A stretch of 64,000 nt of DNA from Sphingobium sp. EP60837 (GCF_001658005.1 NZ_CP015986.1:2047501-2111500), one strand, 5' to 3'; shown: positions 25,220 to 34,509, counted from the stretch's first letter. The notes: a model not told the origin generated them from the letters alone. Made by a program: numbers and translations.

Positions 25220-26356
25220 ATGTCCGGCAGCAACGGTGGCGGCGAAAAGACCGAAAAGCCGACCCAGAAGAAATTGGAGGATGCCGCCAAGAAAGGCGAC
25301 ATCCTCCAATCCAAGGAACTGGCGACGGCGCTCGTCGTCATGGCGGGCATCGGCTGGATCGCGGTCACCGGACCGTCGGTCGTCGAATCGCTGTCCCAGA
25401 TGCTGATCGAAGCGCTGCGGTTCCGGCGCGAGGACATCATGGATTTCGCCCCGGCTGCGCGTGGCATGAGCCTGCTGACCGGCATTGCCTTGCCGGTTGG
25501 CGGCATATTGCTGGCGACCACGCTCGCGGCGATCGCCGGGCCGGCGATCCTGGGCTCGTTCGGTTTCCGTCCCGGCGCCTTTGCGCCCAAGGCATCGAAG
25601 CTCAATCCAGCCGCTGGCCTCAAGCGCATCTTCGGCATTCAGGGCCTGATCGAACTGATGAAATCCATCGCCAAGGTGGCGCTGTTGGGATCGATCGGGG
25701 TCTGGCTGATCTGGGACCGGCTGACCGCCATCATCGGCCTGGGGTCGTCGGGCCTTGCCCCGGCCATGTCCGACCTCGGCAATATGTTCATCATGACCTG
25801 CCTGATCATGGCGGGGGGGCTGTTCCTGATCGCCGGTATCGATGTGCCCGCGCAAATCATGCAGAGGTCCAAGCGGCTCGCCATGAGCAAGCAGGACATC
25901 AAGGACGAAAATAAGGAAAGCGAAGGCTCGCCCGAACTGAAGGGCCATATCCGACGGCGCCAGTTCGAGGTGCTGAGCGGATCGACGCGCAAGGCGGTAG
26001 CCGAAGCCAGCGTCATCATCACCAACCCGACCCATTTCGCCGTCGCCCTGCGCTACAAGCCCGGTCAGGATACCGCGCCGGTCGTGGTGGCGAAGGGATG
26101 CGACGCGATCGCCGCCGCCATCCGCGAACTGGCGGACCAGAATGGCGTTACCGTCCTTCAATATCCCGATCTGGCTCGCGCCATCTATTTCACCTCGCGG
26201 GCTGGGCAGATCGTCAATGAAGGGCTCTATATGGCGGTCGCCACCGTGCTGGCCTTCGTCTTCCGGGTCGAAAACCGGATGGCGGGCGAGATGGATCGGC
26301 CCTTCATCAATGTGCCCGACGATCTGCGCTTCGACGCGGACGGACGGAAGGTCTGA
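25220..26356 (+). CDS. flhB: Flagellar export switch protein FlhB
   Basis: Controls substrate specificity of export. The N-terminal part is basic (GGEKTEKPTQKKLEDAAKKG) and is followed by four membrane helices. The cytoplasmic domain has the autocleavage motif in VIITNPTHFAVALRYKPG (NPTH), needed for the hook-to-filament switch. The 378-residue length is typical. It ends the fliE-flhB run; a candidate FliA promoter begins 21 bases after its stop. Confidence 0.97.
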   Translation: MSGSNGGGEKTEKPTQKKLEDAAKKGDILQSKELATALVVMAGIGWIAVTGPSVVESLSQMLIEALRFRREDIMDFAPAARGMSLLTGIALPVGGILLATTLAAIAGPAILGSFGFRPGAFAPKASKLNPAAGLKRIFGIQGLIELMKSIAKVALLGSIGVWLIWDRLTAIIGLGSSGLAPAMSDLGNMFIMTCLIMAGGLFLIAGIDVPAQIMQRSKRLAMSKQDIKDENKESEGSPELKGHIRRRQFEVLSGSTRKAVAEASVIITNPTHFAVALRYKPGQDTAPVVVAKGCDAIAAAIRELADQNGVTVLQYPDLARAIYFTSRAGQIVNEGLYMAVATVLAFVFRVENRMAGEMDRPFINVPDDLRFDADGRKV

Positions 26357-26376
26357 AAAAAAGCATCAAGGTGAAC

Positions 26377-26403
26377 TAAATCTTAGGCATCGCTGACCGT
26401 AAT
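26377..26403 (+). promoter_or_regulatory. Sigma-28 promoter for the unknown gene at 26436
   Basis: TAAA at 26377-26380, 15 bases, then ACCGTAAT at 26396-26403. The spacing is exact; the -10 box deviates from GCCGTTAT at a few positions. Confidence 0.55.
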
Positions 26404-26435
26404 ATCTTCACGGGGACGCATTAGGATGGTGCGTC

Positions 26436-26891
26436 ATGAACGAATATGTTTCGCGGAGCGACTTAACGCAGGTTGATCGGGCTAAGGCCCGTGCGCCTTC
26501 GGCCGTGCCCGCGGTCCAGCCGGTAACAGCGCAGCAAGGCGTCGATCCGCATGCGGGCAAGCCCCATGAAGGCGAAATCGGCGCAGATCTTTCGGAAGAT
26601 GATCTCGCCAGCGCCGCGGAATATGCAAAGGTGCATGCCAAGGTCGCCGATATTCTCGCGGACCTGCGCTCGGCCGCCAGCGCCCCGACCATTGAAGGCG
26701 CAGAGGCGGAACTCCAGTCACTGCTGCCCGCACCGATCATTCTGGTTCCGTTGCCGCCCGCATCCAGGGAAGCCGTCGAAAGCGCGGTGATGCTGGGCAA
26801 GCGTATCGCGGAGCAGGCGAGCTACGCCCATGCGGCGCAGGCGCATCTGAAGCGTGGGACCGTCGATCAGCTGCTTTCGACCGGGAACTGA
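26436..26891 (+). CDS. Unknown protein in the late flagellar region
   Basis: I do not recognise this 151-residue protein. The N-terminal 45 residues are polar and disordered (Ala/Pro/Gln-rich), the rest is predicted helical: DLSEDDLASAAEYAKVHAKV, ADILADLRSAASAPTIEGAE and AVMLGKRIAEQASYAHAAQA. No membrane helix or signal peptide is visible. It is flanked by flhB and fliD, has its own FliA-like promoter and its own terminator, which suggests a late flagellar or chemotaxis-linked role. It could be a chaperone, a FliA-dependent regulator or a filament accessory protein. Confidence 0.75.
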   Translation: MNEYVSRSDLTQVDRAKARAPSAVPAVQPVTAQQGVDPHAGKPHEGEIGADLSEDDLASAAEYAKVHAKVADILADLRSAASAPTIEGAEAELQSLLPAPIILVPLPPASREAVESAVMLGKRIAEQASYAHAAQAHLKRGTVDQLLSTGN

Positions 26892-26894
26892 GTA

Positions 26895-26921
26895 AGATCG
26901 CCTGTGCGGGCGATCTTTCTT
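26895..26921 (+). terminator. Rho-independent terminator before fliD
   Basis: AGATCGCC at 26895-26902 and GGCGATCT at 26909-26916 around a TGTGCG loop, followed by TTCTT. It starts four bases after the stop codon of the unknown gene and insulates fliD. Confidence 0.8.
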
Positions 26922-26939
26922 AACCATCAAAATCTTTCC

Positions 26940-26966
26940 TAAAGGTCTTCGCCCTAGAGCCGTTCT
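26940..26966 (+). promoter_or_regulatory. Sigma-28 promoter for fliD-fliS
   Basis: TAAA at 26940-26943, 15 bases, then GCCGTTCT at 26959-26966, the same -10 box as the motAB promoter. It lies 18 bases before the fliD ATG. Confidence 0.75.
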
Positions 26967-26983
26967 CACTTTCGAAAGGACGG

Positions 26984-28387
26984 ATGATGACCTCGGTAAG
27001 CGGCAGCATAGCGACGGCCCTCGGCATTGGATCGGGTATCGACACCAGCGCGTTGGTCACCAGCCTGGTAAGCGCCGCGCGCGATCCCAAGCAGAAGGTC
27101 ATTACCGACCGGCAGACCACCAACAATGCCAGGATTTCGGCGCTGGGGTCTGCCTCCAGTTCGCTCGACACCTTCGCCGATGCGTTGAACAGCCTGCTCG
27201 CCGGAACGGGGTTTGCCGGCTCGCCTGCCTCCAATGATCCCAGCATCGCCGCCGTCAGCCTGCTGCCCGGCGGCGTGCCAAAGCTGCCTGCCCAACTTGA
27301 AGTGCGGCAGCTCGCCGCCGCGCAGACGATCTCATCCGCGCCGGTGGTGGGGGCGACTGCTTCCACGCAGCTTGGTGCGGGCAGCTTTTCGCTGAAAGTC
27401 GGCGCAGGCGCGGCAGTGCCGATCACGCTTGCGGCCAACGCCACCTATGCCGACCTCGCCGCCGCGATCAACGCAGCCGGGACGGGCGTCACCGCCAGCG
27501 TCATCACCGACAACCAAGGCACGCGCCTCGTCATGAAGGGCGCGACCGGCGCGGCAAACAGCTTCACCTTCACCAACACATCGGCGAGCACGGCGCTCGA
27601 CGCCTTCACCTGGGACGGCGCGACCGGCGGCATGACCCGCCAGGTCCAGGCCAAGGACGCGATCATTCTGCTCGACGGCGTCGAGCAACATTATTCCAGC
27701 AATACGGTCGATACGGCCATCGCCAACCTGCGCATCGACCTCAACAAGGCTGCGCCCGGCACCAGCGTGACGCTCGCCTCCACCGAGCCGACTACGTCGA
27801 TGCGCGACCTGATGGTCGAGTTCGTCGATGCCTACAACACGCTGATGAAGGCGCTGAACAGCGCGACGGCGAAAGGCGCGGATTCGTCCAGCGCAGGCGT
27901 GCTGAACGGCGAAGCATCGATCCGCGACATGAAGCGACAGCTGTCGCAGATGACCTCCACGGTTCTCGCAACCAGCGGCACTTACAAGACGCTGTCCTCC
28001 ATAGGGGTGAGCACCAACCGCGACGGCACGCTGAAGCTGGACACCGAAGCGCTCGACAAGGCGCTGGTCGCAGACGCCGCCGGCATCACCCAGATGCTCA
28101 ATCCGGCGGTCAAGTCGGACACGACGCCGGGCCTTGCGGGCCTCATGGACAGCGTCCGTGACAAGATCCAGCAGAAGGACGGGCCGCTCGCCACGGCGAA
28201 GGCAAAATATGAAAAGCTGGGCGATGATCTGAAGGAGCAGCTCGACAAGCTCAATGATCAGATGACCGATTACCAGGCGCAGCTTTCCAAGGTTTACACC
28301 GCGATGGAGAAGCGGCTTTCAGCGTTCAAGGCGACACAGACCTATCTTGAGCAGCAGGTCGCCATGTGGACCAAGAGCGATAATTGA
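26984..28387 (+). CDS. fliD: Flagellar filament cap protein FliD
   Basis: Caps the filament and helps flagellin fold at the tip. The N-terminal D0 domain reads GSIATALGIGSGIDTSALVT followed by SLVSAARDPKQ, the standard FliD start. The C-terminal part is helical: LMDSVRDKIQQKDGPLATAK and a coiled coil ending MEKRLSAFKATQTYLEQQVA. At 467 residues it is typical. AAAGGA precedes the paired ATGs at 26984 and 26987. It forms a unit with fliS 18 bases downstream. Confidence 0.95.
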   Translation: MMTSVSGSIATALGIGSGIDTSALVTSLVSAARDPKQKVITDRQTTNNARISALGSASSSLDTFADALNSLLAGTGFAGSPASNDPSIAAVSLLPGGVPKLPAQLEVRQLAAAQTISSAPVVGATASTQLGAGSFSLKVGAGAAVPITLAANATYADLAAAINAAGTGVTASVITDNQGTRLVMKGATGAANSFTFTNTSASTALDAFTWDGATGGMTRQVQAKDAIILLDGVEQHYSSNTVDTAIANLRIDLNKAAPGTSVTLASTEPTTSMRDLMVEFVDAYNTLMKALNSATAKGADSSSAGVLNGEASIRDMKRQLSQMTSTVLATSGTYKTLSSIGVSTNRDGTLKLDTEALDKALVADAAGITQMLNPAVKSDTTPGLAGLMDSVRDKIQQKDGPLATAKAKYEKLGDDLKEQLDKLNDQMTDYQAQLSKVYTAMEKRLSAFKATQTYLEQQVAMWTKSDN

Positions 28388-28405
28388 TAATAGGGGTCAG
28401 ATAAG

Positions 28406-28801
28406 ATGTTCTACTCTCAGGGTTATGCAGGCGCCAACGCGGCGCGCCGTTATGCGGCGGTGCATTCGGGCAGCCGGATCGAAGGCGCGACGCCCCATGC
28501 GCTGGTCAAGGTGCTGTTCGACGAACTGCTGATCGCGCTGGAAGCCACCGCGCTCGCCGAACGGAATAACGACCGCCTCAAGGTTTCCGATAAGCAGGCG
28601 CGCGCCATGTCGATCCTGATCGCGCTCGAATCCAGCCTCGACTTCGACAAGGGCGGCGACATCGCCACGGGGCTCGCCCAAATCTACCGCGAAGCCCGCC
28701 GTCTGCTGTTGCTGAGCGCCAAGGAGCGTTCGGCCGAACATGCCGAGCAGGCCCGGGACATCATCGCCGAGATTGCCGACGCCTGGAACCAGATCGCGTA
28801 G
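28406..28801 (+). CDS. fliS: Flagellin export chaperone FliS
   Basis: Binds flagellin in the cytoplasm and stops premature assembly. The 131-residue product begins MFYSQGYAGANAARRYAAVH and contains the helical family segments ATPHALVKVLFDELLIALEA and DIATGLAQIYREARRLLLLS. Length is normal. It follows fliD and precedes a repeat and a terminator. Confidence 0.92.
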   Translation: MFYSQGYAGANAARRYAAVHSGSRIEGATPHALVKVLFDELLIALEATALAERNNDRLKVSDKQARAMSILIALESSLDFDKGGDIATGLAQIYREARRLLLLSAKERSAEHAEQARDIIAEIADAWNQIA

Positions 28802-28812
28802 GGGCGCCTCAA

Positions 28813-28842
28813 CCTCCGTTCATTTCGAGCGCAGTCGAGAAA
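28813..28842. repeat. REP-like half element after fliS
   Basis: CTCCGTTCATTTCGAGCGCA followed by GTCGAGAAA, matching the left arm of the repeat at 7311-7378. No mirrored arm is seen here. Confidence 0.55.
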
Positions 28843-28926
28843 TCGGGCGGAACTCTAGGGGGGAAGACAGGCTTTCAGCAGACTTGCACCACCCCGGCGG
28901 CGCTAGTATAGGCGACGCTCGCAAAG

Positions 28927-28952
28927 GGCGGCCCGGCGGGGGCCGCCTTTTT
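28927..28952 (+). terminator. Rho-independent terminator between fliS and argD
   Basis: GGCGGCC at 28927-28933 and GGCCGCC at 28941-28947 with a seven-base loop, then TTTTT. It marks the end of the flagellar region. Confidence 0.85.
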
Positions 28953-28997
28953 GCGTTTTGGAACTTTTTGCATCAGCCCAGCGAAGGGAGGGCCACC

Positions 28998-30191
28998 ATG
29001 TCGATTACGCCGCTCATGCCCGTTTACCCCCGGTGCGATGTCCGCCCGGTGCGAGGCGAGGGCTGCTATCTGATCGGCGAGCGTGGCGAACGCTATCTCG
29101 ATTTCGCCAGCGGCATCGCGGTCAATCTGCTCGGCCATGGCCATCCCAAGCTGGTGAAGGCGATCGCCGATCAGGCTGCGACGCTGATGCACACGTCGAA
29201 CCTCTACGGCATGCCGCTGGGGGAGAAGTTCGCGCAGCGGCTGGTCGATACGACCTTCGCCGACACGGTCTTCTTCACCAATTCGGGCGCGGAGGCGGTC
29301 GAGTGCGCGATCAAGACCGCGCGCCGTTACCATTATGCCAATGGGCAGGCGCACCGGCACAAGATCATCAGCTTCGACAATGCCTTCCACGGCCGGACGC
29401 TGGGCACGATTTCCGCGACCAGCCAGCCCAAGATGCGCGACGGCTTCGAACCGCTGCTGCCCGGCTTCACCGTGGTGCCGTTCAACGACCTTGAAGCGGC
29501 CACCGCGGCGGTCGATGACAACACGGCCGGTTTCCTGGTCGAAACCGTGCAGGGCGAAGGCGGCGTGACGCCCGCAACCCAGGAGTTCCTCTCCGGCCTG
29601 CGCAAGCTGTGCGACGAACAGGGCATGCTGCTGATCCTCGACGAAGTGCAGTGCGGCTATGCCCGTACCGGCACCTTCTTCGCCTATGAGCAATATGGCC
29701 TGACGCCCGACATCATGGCCGTCGCGAAAGGCATCGGCGCGGGCTTCCCGCTTGGCGCATGCCTCGCGACCGAGGAAGCGGCCAAGGGCATGGTGTTCGG
29801 CACTCATGGTTCGACCTATGGCGGCAATCCGCTCGCCATGGCGGTGGGCATGGCCGTGCTGGACGAAGTGCTGGGCGACGGCTTTCTCGACCATGTAAAC
29901 AGCATCGGCGCGCGCCTGCGCTCGGCGCTGGAGCAGCTCATCCCCAACCACGACATGTTCGAAGATGTGCGTGGGCTTGGCCTGATGCTCGGCGTCAAGC
30001 TCAAGGATGATGTGGATTCGCGTAGCTTCGTGGCGCATCTGCGCGACGATCACGGGCTGCTGACGGTCGGGGCGGGCCAGAATGTCGTGCGTATCCTGCC
30101 ACCGCTCGTCATCGATGAAAGCCATGTCGCCGAATGTATCGAAAAGCTGTCCGCCGGTGCGCGCAGCTTTGCGGAGGCGGCCGCGGCCTGA
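28998..30191 (+). CDS. argD: Acetylornithine aminotransferase ArgD
   Basis: Pyridoxal-phosphate enzyme of arginine synthesis (and possibly succinyldiaminopimelate transamination for lysine). ATG 28998 has GGGAGGG upstream. The 397-residue product begins MSITPLMPVYPRCDVRPVRG. Class III motifs are present: LDFASGIAVNLLGHGHPKLV, FFTNSGAEAVECAIKTARRY, LILDEVQCGYARTGTFFAYE and the lysine that binds the cofactor in DIMAVAKGIGAGFPLGA. It is followed by argF, separated by a repeat-filled gap of 142 bases. Confidence 0.96.
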   Translation: MSITPLMPVYPRCDVRPVRGEGCYLIGERGERYLDFASGIAVNLLGHGHPKLVKAIADQAATLMHTSNLYGMPLGEKFAQRLVDTTFADTVFFTNSGAEAVECAIKTARRYHYANGQAHRHKIISFDNAFHGRTLGTISATSQPKMRDGFEPLLPGFTVVPFNDLEAATAAVDDNTAGFLVETVQGEGGVTPATQEFLSGLRKLCDEQGMLLILDEVQCGYARTGTFFAYEQYGLTPDIMAVAKGIGAGFPLGACLATEEAAKGMVFGTHGSTYGGNPLAMAVGMAVLDEVLGDGFLDHVNSIGARLRSALEQLIPNHDMFEDVRGLGLMLGVKLKDDVDSRSFVAHLRDDHGLLTVGAGQNVVRILPPLVIDESHVAECIEKLSAGARSFAEAAAA

Positions 30192-30198
30192 ACAATCG

Positions 30199-30312
30199 CC
30201 GTTCGTCCTGAGTAGCCATTGAGCCTGTCGAAATGGCGTATCGAGAGACTGGGTTTGTGAATGCTTCGATACGGGCCTTCGACAAGCTCAGTCCCCCTCA
30301 GCGCGAACGGGG
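30199..30312. repeat. REP-like inverted repeat between argD and argF
   Basis: Left arm CCGTTCGTCCTGAGTAGCC with TGAGCCTGTCGAA, right arm CCTTCGACAAGCTCAG and CAGCGCGAACGGGG. It is the largest copy in the window and looks like two units in opposite orientation. Confidence 0.75.
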
Positions 30313-30333
30313 GTGATGAAAGGGGATATCCCT

Positions 30334-31263
30334 ATGACCAGACATTTCCTTAACCTGTCCGACGCCGGCGGCGATGCTCTCGCCGCCATGATCAGCGACG
30401 CCATCGACCGCAAAGCCGTGCGCAAGGGTTTGCCCAAGGGCAAGGCCGACGCCGACGCGCCGCTCGCAGGCCATACGCTGGCGATGATCTTCGAGAAGAA
30501 CTCGACCCGCACCCGCGTCAGCTTCGACATGGCGATCCGCCAGCTTGGCGGCACGTCACTTATCCTCGACGGCGCGACCAGTCAGCTCGGCCGGGGCGAA
30601 ACCATCGCGGACACCGCGCGCGTCCTCAGCCGCATGTGCGACATGATCATGATCCGCACCGATGATCATGGAAAGATCGAGGAAATGGCCCGCCATGCGA
30701 CCGTCCCGGTCATCAACGGCCTGACCGACCTGTCCCACCCGTGCCAGATCGCCGCCGACCTTCTGACAGTGGTGGAGCATGGCCTGGCGCTGCCGGGAAG
30801 CCAATGGGCATGGCTGGGCGACGGCAACAATGTGCTTCACTCGATCATAGAGGCCGCGGGCCTGTTCAAGTTCGACGTCCGAATCGCCGTGCCCGAAGGC
30901 TATGAGCCCGATCACGCCTTCATCAAGGAAGCGCAGGCGCTGGGCGCAGGCATCACGCTCACCCGAGATCCCGTTGCCGCCGTCGCGGGCGCCGATGCGG
31001 TCGTTACGGACACCTGGATTTCCATGGGCCAGGCGCATGCCGACGAAAAGCTGAAGGCGATGATGCCCTATCAGGTGACGCCCGAATTGATGGCGAAGGC
31101 GAAGCCCGGGGCAAAGTTCCTCCACTGCCTGCCCGCCCACCGTGGGGAGGAAGTGGTGCCCGGAGTGATCGATGGCCCGCAATCGGTGATCTGGGACGAG
31201 GCGGAAAACCGTATCCATGCGCAAAAGTCGGTTCTGCTCTGGGCTGCGCACCGCCTCGGTTGA
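30334..31263 (+). CDS. argF: Ornithine carbamoyltransferase ArgF
   Basis: Makes citrulline from ornithine and carbamoyl phosphate. ATG 30334 has AAAGGGGA eight bases upstream and gives 309 residues beginning [19 protein letters not shown]. The carbamoyl-phosphate motif is [24 protein letters not shown] is in [20 protein letters not shown], and the ornithine-side motif is [20 protein letters not shown]. It follows argD, giving an argDF pair as in many alphaproteobacteria. Confidence 0.96.
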   Translation: MTRHFLNLSDAGGDALAAMISDAIDRKAVRKGLPKGKADADAPLAGHTLAMIFEKNSTRTRVSFDMAIRQLGGTSLILDGATSQLGRGETIADTARVLSRMCDMIMIRTDDHGKIEEMARHATVPVINGLTDLSHPCQIAADLLTVVEHGLALPGSQWAWLGDGNNVLHSIIEAAGLFKFDVRIAVPEGYEPDHAFIKEAQALGAGITLTRDPVAAVAGADAVVTDTWISMGQAHADEKLKAMMPYQVTPELMAKAKPGAKFLHCLPAHRGEEVVPGVIDGPQSVIWDEAENRIHAQKSVLLWAAHRLG

Positions 31264-31320
31264 GTTTCGGATGACGCGTCTTATCTAGAGCGGCAACTGA
31301 CGAGACCGCCTATCCGCAGT

Positions 31321-31369
31321 CGTCATGTTGAACATGTTTCGCTGCGCTGACCTGCGGTTCGGCATGACG
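31321..31369. repeat. Second-type intergenic repeat (CGTCATG...CATGACG)
   Basis: CGTCATGTTGAAC at 31321-31333 mirrors GTTCGGCATGACG at 31357-31369 with two mismatches. It lies between argF and hslO and may act as a bidirectional hairpin. Confidence 0.6.
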
Positions 31370-31428
31370 GTTCTTCGTAGGATTCTCGCGCCCGATGGAT
31401 TTTTTACAATCGCCCTTTGCGGGGTTGA

Positions 31429-32349
31429 ATGGAGCCTGACTTGAACTCGACTACTCATATCGACCAGGCCCTGGGTTTCACCATCCCCTCGCGCCATGCG
31501 CGCGGCCGCATCCTGCGCTTGGGCCCGGTGCTCGACGATGTGCTGGCCGCGCACAGCTACCCGCCCCCGATTGAGCGGCTGCTCGCCTCAGCGCTGGTTC
31601 TCGCGGCATTGCTCGGCTCCACGCTCAAGGATGTGGACGGACAGCTGACGCTCCAGGCGCAGACCGAAAATGGCGTCGTCAGACTGCTCGTCGCTGATTA
31701 CAAGGGCGGCGAAGTGCGCGGTTATGCCAAGTTCGATGCCGATCGGCTGGCCGAACTTGGCCCCGATCCGACGCTGTTCGGCCTGTTCGGCAAGGGCTAT
31801 CTGGCCATCACCTTCGACCAGGCGGTGACCGGCGAACGCTATCAAGGCATCGTGCCGCTCGACGGCGATTCGCTGGCTGATGCCGCGGAACATTATTTCT
31901 TCCAATCCGAACAGATCCCGAGCGTCGTGCAGATCGCTGTTCGTCACGAAGCTGGCCAGGGCTGCTTTGCCGCTGGCATGATGCTCCAGCATTTGCCCGA
32001 GGGCGAGGTCGGCCGTGAACGGTTGCACACCCGGCATGATCATCCCGAATGGGAACATGTGCAGGCGCTGGCCGTGACCCTCAAGGACGAGGAACTGACC
32101 GACGAAGCCCTGCCGCTGACCGACATCGTCTGGCGCCTGTTCCATGAGGAAGAGGCGGTGCGCGTCACCGAACCTGTCGATCTGACCAAGGGTTGCCGCT
32201 GCGACCTTGCCCATATCCGTAGCGTCATCGGCCGCTTCCCGGCGGAAGAACGTGCGCAGATGGCCGATGAGCAGGGCGTCATCGGGGTCGATTGCGCCTT
32301 TTGCTCGCGACTCTTCCCGGTTTCGCTGGACAGCTTCATGCAAGGCTGA
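31429..32349 (+). CDS. hslO: Redox-regulated chaperone Hsp33 (HslO)
   Basis: Holdase activated by oxidative unfolding. The C-terminal zinc site is seen as CRCDLAHIRSVIGRF and, about 30 residues later, VDCAFCSRLFPVSL, giving the CxC...CxxC arrangement. The N-terminal fold contains DQALGFTIPSRHARGRILRL and LTLQAQTENGVVRLLVADYK. The 306-residue length is standard. The start may be ATG 31429 or the TTG at 31441, which has GGAG upstream. It stands alone between repeats and an exported protein. Confidence 0.94.
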   Translation: MEPDLNSTTHIDQALGFTIPSRHARGRILRLGPVLDDVLAAHSYPPPIERLLASALVLAALLGSTLKDVDGQLTLQAQTENGVVRLLVADYKGGEVRGYAKFDADRLAELGPDPTLFGLFGKGYLAITFDQAVTGERYQGIVPLDGDSLADAAEHYFFQSEQIPSVVQIAVRHEAGQGCFAAGMMLQHLPEGEVGRERLHTRHDHPEWEHVQALAVTLKDEELTDEALPLTDIVWRLFHEEEAVRVTEPVDLTKGCRCDLAHIRSVIGRFPAEERAQMADEQGVIGVDCAFCSRLFPVSLDSFMQG

Positions 32350-32499
32350 CAGGAATTTATTGCGATTTCGGAACAGCTTGATGCGCCTGCGGGGGCTGGC
32401 GTTATCAAATAGCCGTGATGAGGTGTATGGAGGCTAGGGAAGCTACCATGCATGCGGCAAGCTGCTCCGGAGTTCGCGATGAAAGACGGGGGCTATCGA

Positions 32500-32910
32500 A
32501 TGACGACAGGTCTGCACGCCTTGCGCGTGGCCGTTACGATGCTGATCGCCGCATCTCCGACCGCGTCCCAGGCACTCTCCGCGCCACCGCTCAAGGGGCT
32601 TGAGCCGGGCGAATGGGAATTGCGTGAACGGCCGGAGGAAGGGGAAAGGGGCGGCGTCCGCAATATCTGCCTTGCTGACATGCGGCAGTTGATCCAGCTA
32701 CGCCATGCCCGCAACAGCTGCAAAAGGCTGACGGTGGACGAAAGCGCGAAACGGCTGGCGATCAGCTATGACTGCGCCGGCGCGGGCGGAGGACGCACTG
32801 ACATCCGGATCGAAACGCCGCGTCTGGTGCAAATCCGTTCGCAGGGCGTGGCCGACGGCGCGCCTTTCTCCTTCAGCATGGAAGCGCGGCGGATCGGCGC
32901 CTGTCACTGA
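32500..32910 (+). CDS. Exported protein of unknown function (DUF3617-like)
   Basis: About 136 residues with a signal peptide (ALRVAVTMLIAASPTASQA). The body starts PPLKGLEPGEWELRE, has a CLADMRQLIQLRHARNSCKR segment and ends ISYDCAGAGGGRTDIRIETP, with four cysteines likely forming disulfides. The W-x-L-x-E opening and spaced cysteines resemble DUF3617 exported proteins. ATG 32500 has GGGGG seven bases upstream; ATG 32479 or 32452 would hide the signal peptide. It precedes queC by 44 bases. Confidence 0.6.
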   Translation: MTTGLHALRVAVTMLIAASPTASQALSAPPLKGLEPGEWELRERPEEGERGGVRNICLADMRQLIQLRHARNSCKRLTVDESAKRLAISYDCAGAGGGRTDIRIETPRLVQIRSQGVADGAPFSFSMEARRIGACH

Positions 32911-32954
32911 CCCGACGACTTGCGCCGAGCCGTTAGGGGCGGTAGCGCGGGCCT

Positions 32955-33647
32955 ATGGCTGCCAATAAAGGGAAATTCGCTGTCGTCCTGTTGTCGGGCG
33001 GGCTCGACTCGATGGTCGCGGGCGGGCTCGCCCGCGAGGCGGGCTATCATGTCTTCGCGCTGACGATCGATTATAACCAGCGGCATCGTGTCGAACTGAG
33101 CGCGGCGGCCCGTGTCGCCTCGGCACTGGGCGCGATCCGCCACATCGTCCTGCCGCTCGATCTTACCGCTTTCGGCGGCTCTGCGCTGACGGCGGACATA
33201 TCAGTGCCCAAGGGCGGCGTCGGCGCGGGAATCCCCAACACCTATGTACCCGCTCGTAACACCATCTTCCTGTCGCTGACGCTAGGTCTTGCCGAAGTGT
33301 CGGGCGCCAATGACGTCTTCATCGGCGTCAACGCCCTCGATTATTCGGGCTATCCCGACTGTCGGCCAGAATTTATCGACGCCTTTCAGAAGATGGCCGC
33401 GCTCGCGACCAAGGCCGGGGTGGAAGGACATCCTATCCGCATCAATGCGCCGCTCCAGCATATGAGCAAGGCCGATATCGTCCGCGAAGCCCATCGCCTG
33501 GGCCTCGATGCCGGGATCAGCTGGTCCTGCTATGATCCTGCCCCGAACGATCAGCATTGCGGCCTATGCGACAGCTGCCGCCTGCGGTCCAAGGGGTTCG
33601 AGGAGGCTGGCCTGCCCGATCCCACCCGCTATGCGGCAAGGCCGTAA
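32955..33647 (+). CDS. queC: 7-cyano-7-deazaguanine synthase QueC
   Basis: Converts CDG to preQ0 in queuosine synthesis, using ATP and ammonia. The ATP PP-loop is [17 protein letters not shown]. The C-terminal zinc site is [20 protein letters not shown]. The 230-residue length is normal. It is 12 bases upstream of queE, and the two act in consecutive steps (QueE makes CDG, QueC makes preQ0). Confidence 0.96.
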   Translation: MAANKGKFAVVLLSGGLDSMVAGGLAREAGYHVFALTIDYNQRHRVELSAAARVASALGAIRHIVLPLDLTAFGGSALTADISVPKGGVGAGIPNTYVPARNTIFLSLTLGLAEVSGANDVFIGVNALDYSGYPDCRPEFIDAFQKMAALATKAGVEGHPIRINAPLQHMSKADIVREAHRLGLDAGISWSCYDPAPNDQHCGLCDSCRLRSKGFEEAGLPDPTRYAARP

Positions 33648-33659
33648 GGGGCAGGGCGG

Positions 33660-34307
33660 ATGACCTATGCCGTCAAGGAAATGTTCCTGACCCTTCAGGG
33701 CGAAGGAGTGCATAGCGGCCGCCGCGCCGTCTTCCTGCGCTTTGCCGGATGCAATCTCTGGACCGGCCGGGAAGAGGACCGGCGCAAGGCTGTTTGTCAG
33801 TTCTGCGACACCGACTTCGTCGGCACCGATGGCGATGGCGGGGGCAAGTTCGCCGATGCTGCATCGCTGGCCGATGCTGCGCTCGCTTTCTGGGGTGAAG
33901 GGGAGGAGGGGCGCTATATCGTCCTCACCGGCGGCGAGCCGATGCTGCAGATCGATGACGCCCTAATCGACGCCCTCCATGCCCGCAGCTTCACGATCGC
34001 GATCGAAAGCAACGGCACCATCGCCGCGCATCCGGCTATCGATTGGGTCTGCATCAGCCCCAAGGCGGGCAGCGAGGTCGTTCAGCGTAGCGGCAACGAA
34101 CTGAAGCTGGTCTGGCCGCAGCCGGGCGCAGGGCACAGCCTCGCCGATGTGCAGGCGATGGAAGGCTGGGCCTTCGATCATCTGCTGATCCAGCCGCTCG
34201 ACGACCCGAACGCCACCGCCAACATGCAGGCCGCCATCGACCTGGTGATGGCCCGCCCGCGCTGGCGCCTAAGCCTTCAATCCCACAAATATCTCGGGCT
34301 GCGCTGA
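33660..34307 (+). CDS. queE: 7-carboxy-7-deazaguanine synthase QueE
   Basis: Radical SAM enzyme that makes CDG in queuosine synthesis. The cluster motif is not the usual CX3CX2C. It reads C, NLWTGREEDRRKAV, C, QF, C, so CX14CX2C, the variant described for some QueE proteins such as that of Burkholderia multivorans. The N-terminus MTYAVKEMFLTLQGEGVHSG matches the family, as do YIVLTGGEPMLQ and FTIAIESNGT. The 215-residue length is normal. It is coupled to queC. Confidence 0.95.
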   Translation: MTYAVKEMFLTLQGEGVHSGRRAVFLRFAGCNLWTGREEDRRKAVCQFCDTDFVGTDGDGGGKFADAASLADAALAFWGEGEEGRYIVLTGGEPMLQIDDALIDALHARSFTIAIESNGTIAAHPAIDWVCISPKAGSEVVQRSGNELKLVWPQPGAGHSLADVQAMEGWAFDHLLIQPLDDPNATANMQAAIDLVMARPRWRLSLQSHKYLGLR

Positions 34308-34325
34308 AGCCCGCCTGTCCCCGAC

Positions 34326-34436
34326 CTCCGTTCGTTTCGAGCGAAGTCGAGAAACAATATGCAGGTGGACGGTGGTTGAAGAACCACGCAAATGGCCCGA
34401 AGCACACCCCGTTCGGGCTGAGCCTGTCGAAGCCCT
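34326..34436. repeat. Two REP-like half elements after queE
   Basis: CTCCGTTCGTTTCGAGCGAA with GTCGAGAAAC at 34326-34354, and CCGTTCGGGCTGAGCCTGTC with GAAGC at 34409-34436. They are different subtypes of the same family. The interval 34308-34509 holds no gene. Confidence 0.7.
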
Positions 34437-34509
34437 TCACCACCTCAAGAGAAGAAAAGCCCTTCCACTTCCAACAGCGAGAACGGAGGTAAGGTTTAAG
34501 GCGCGGTCC

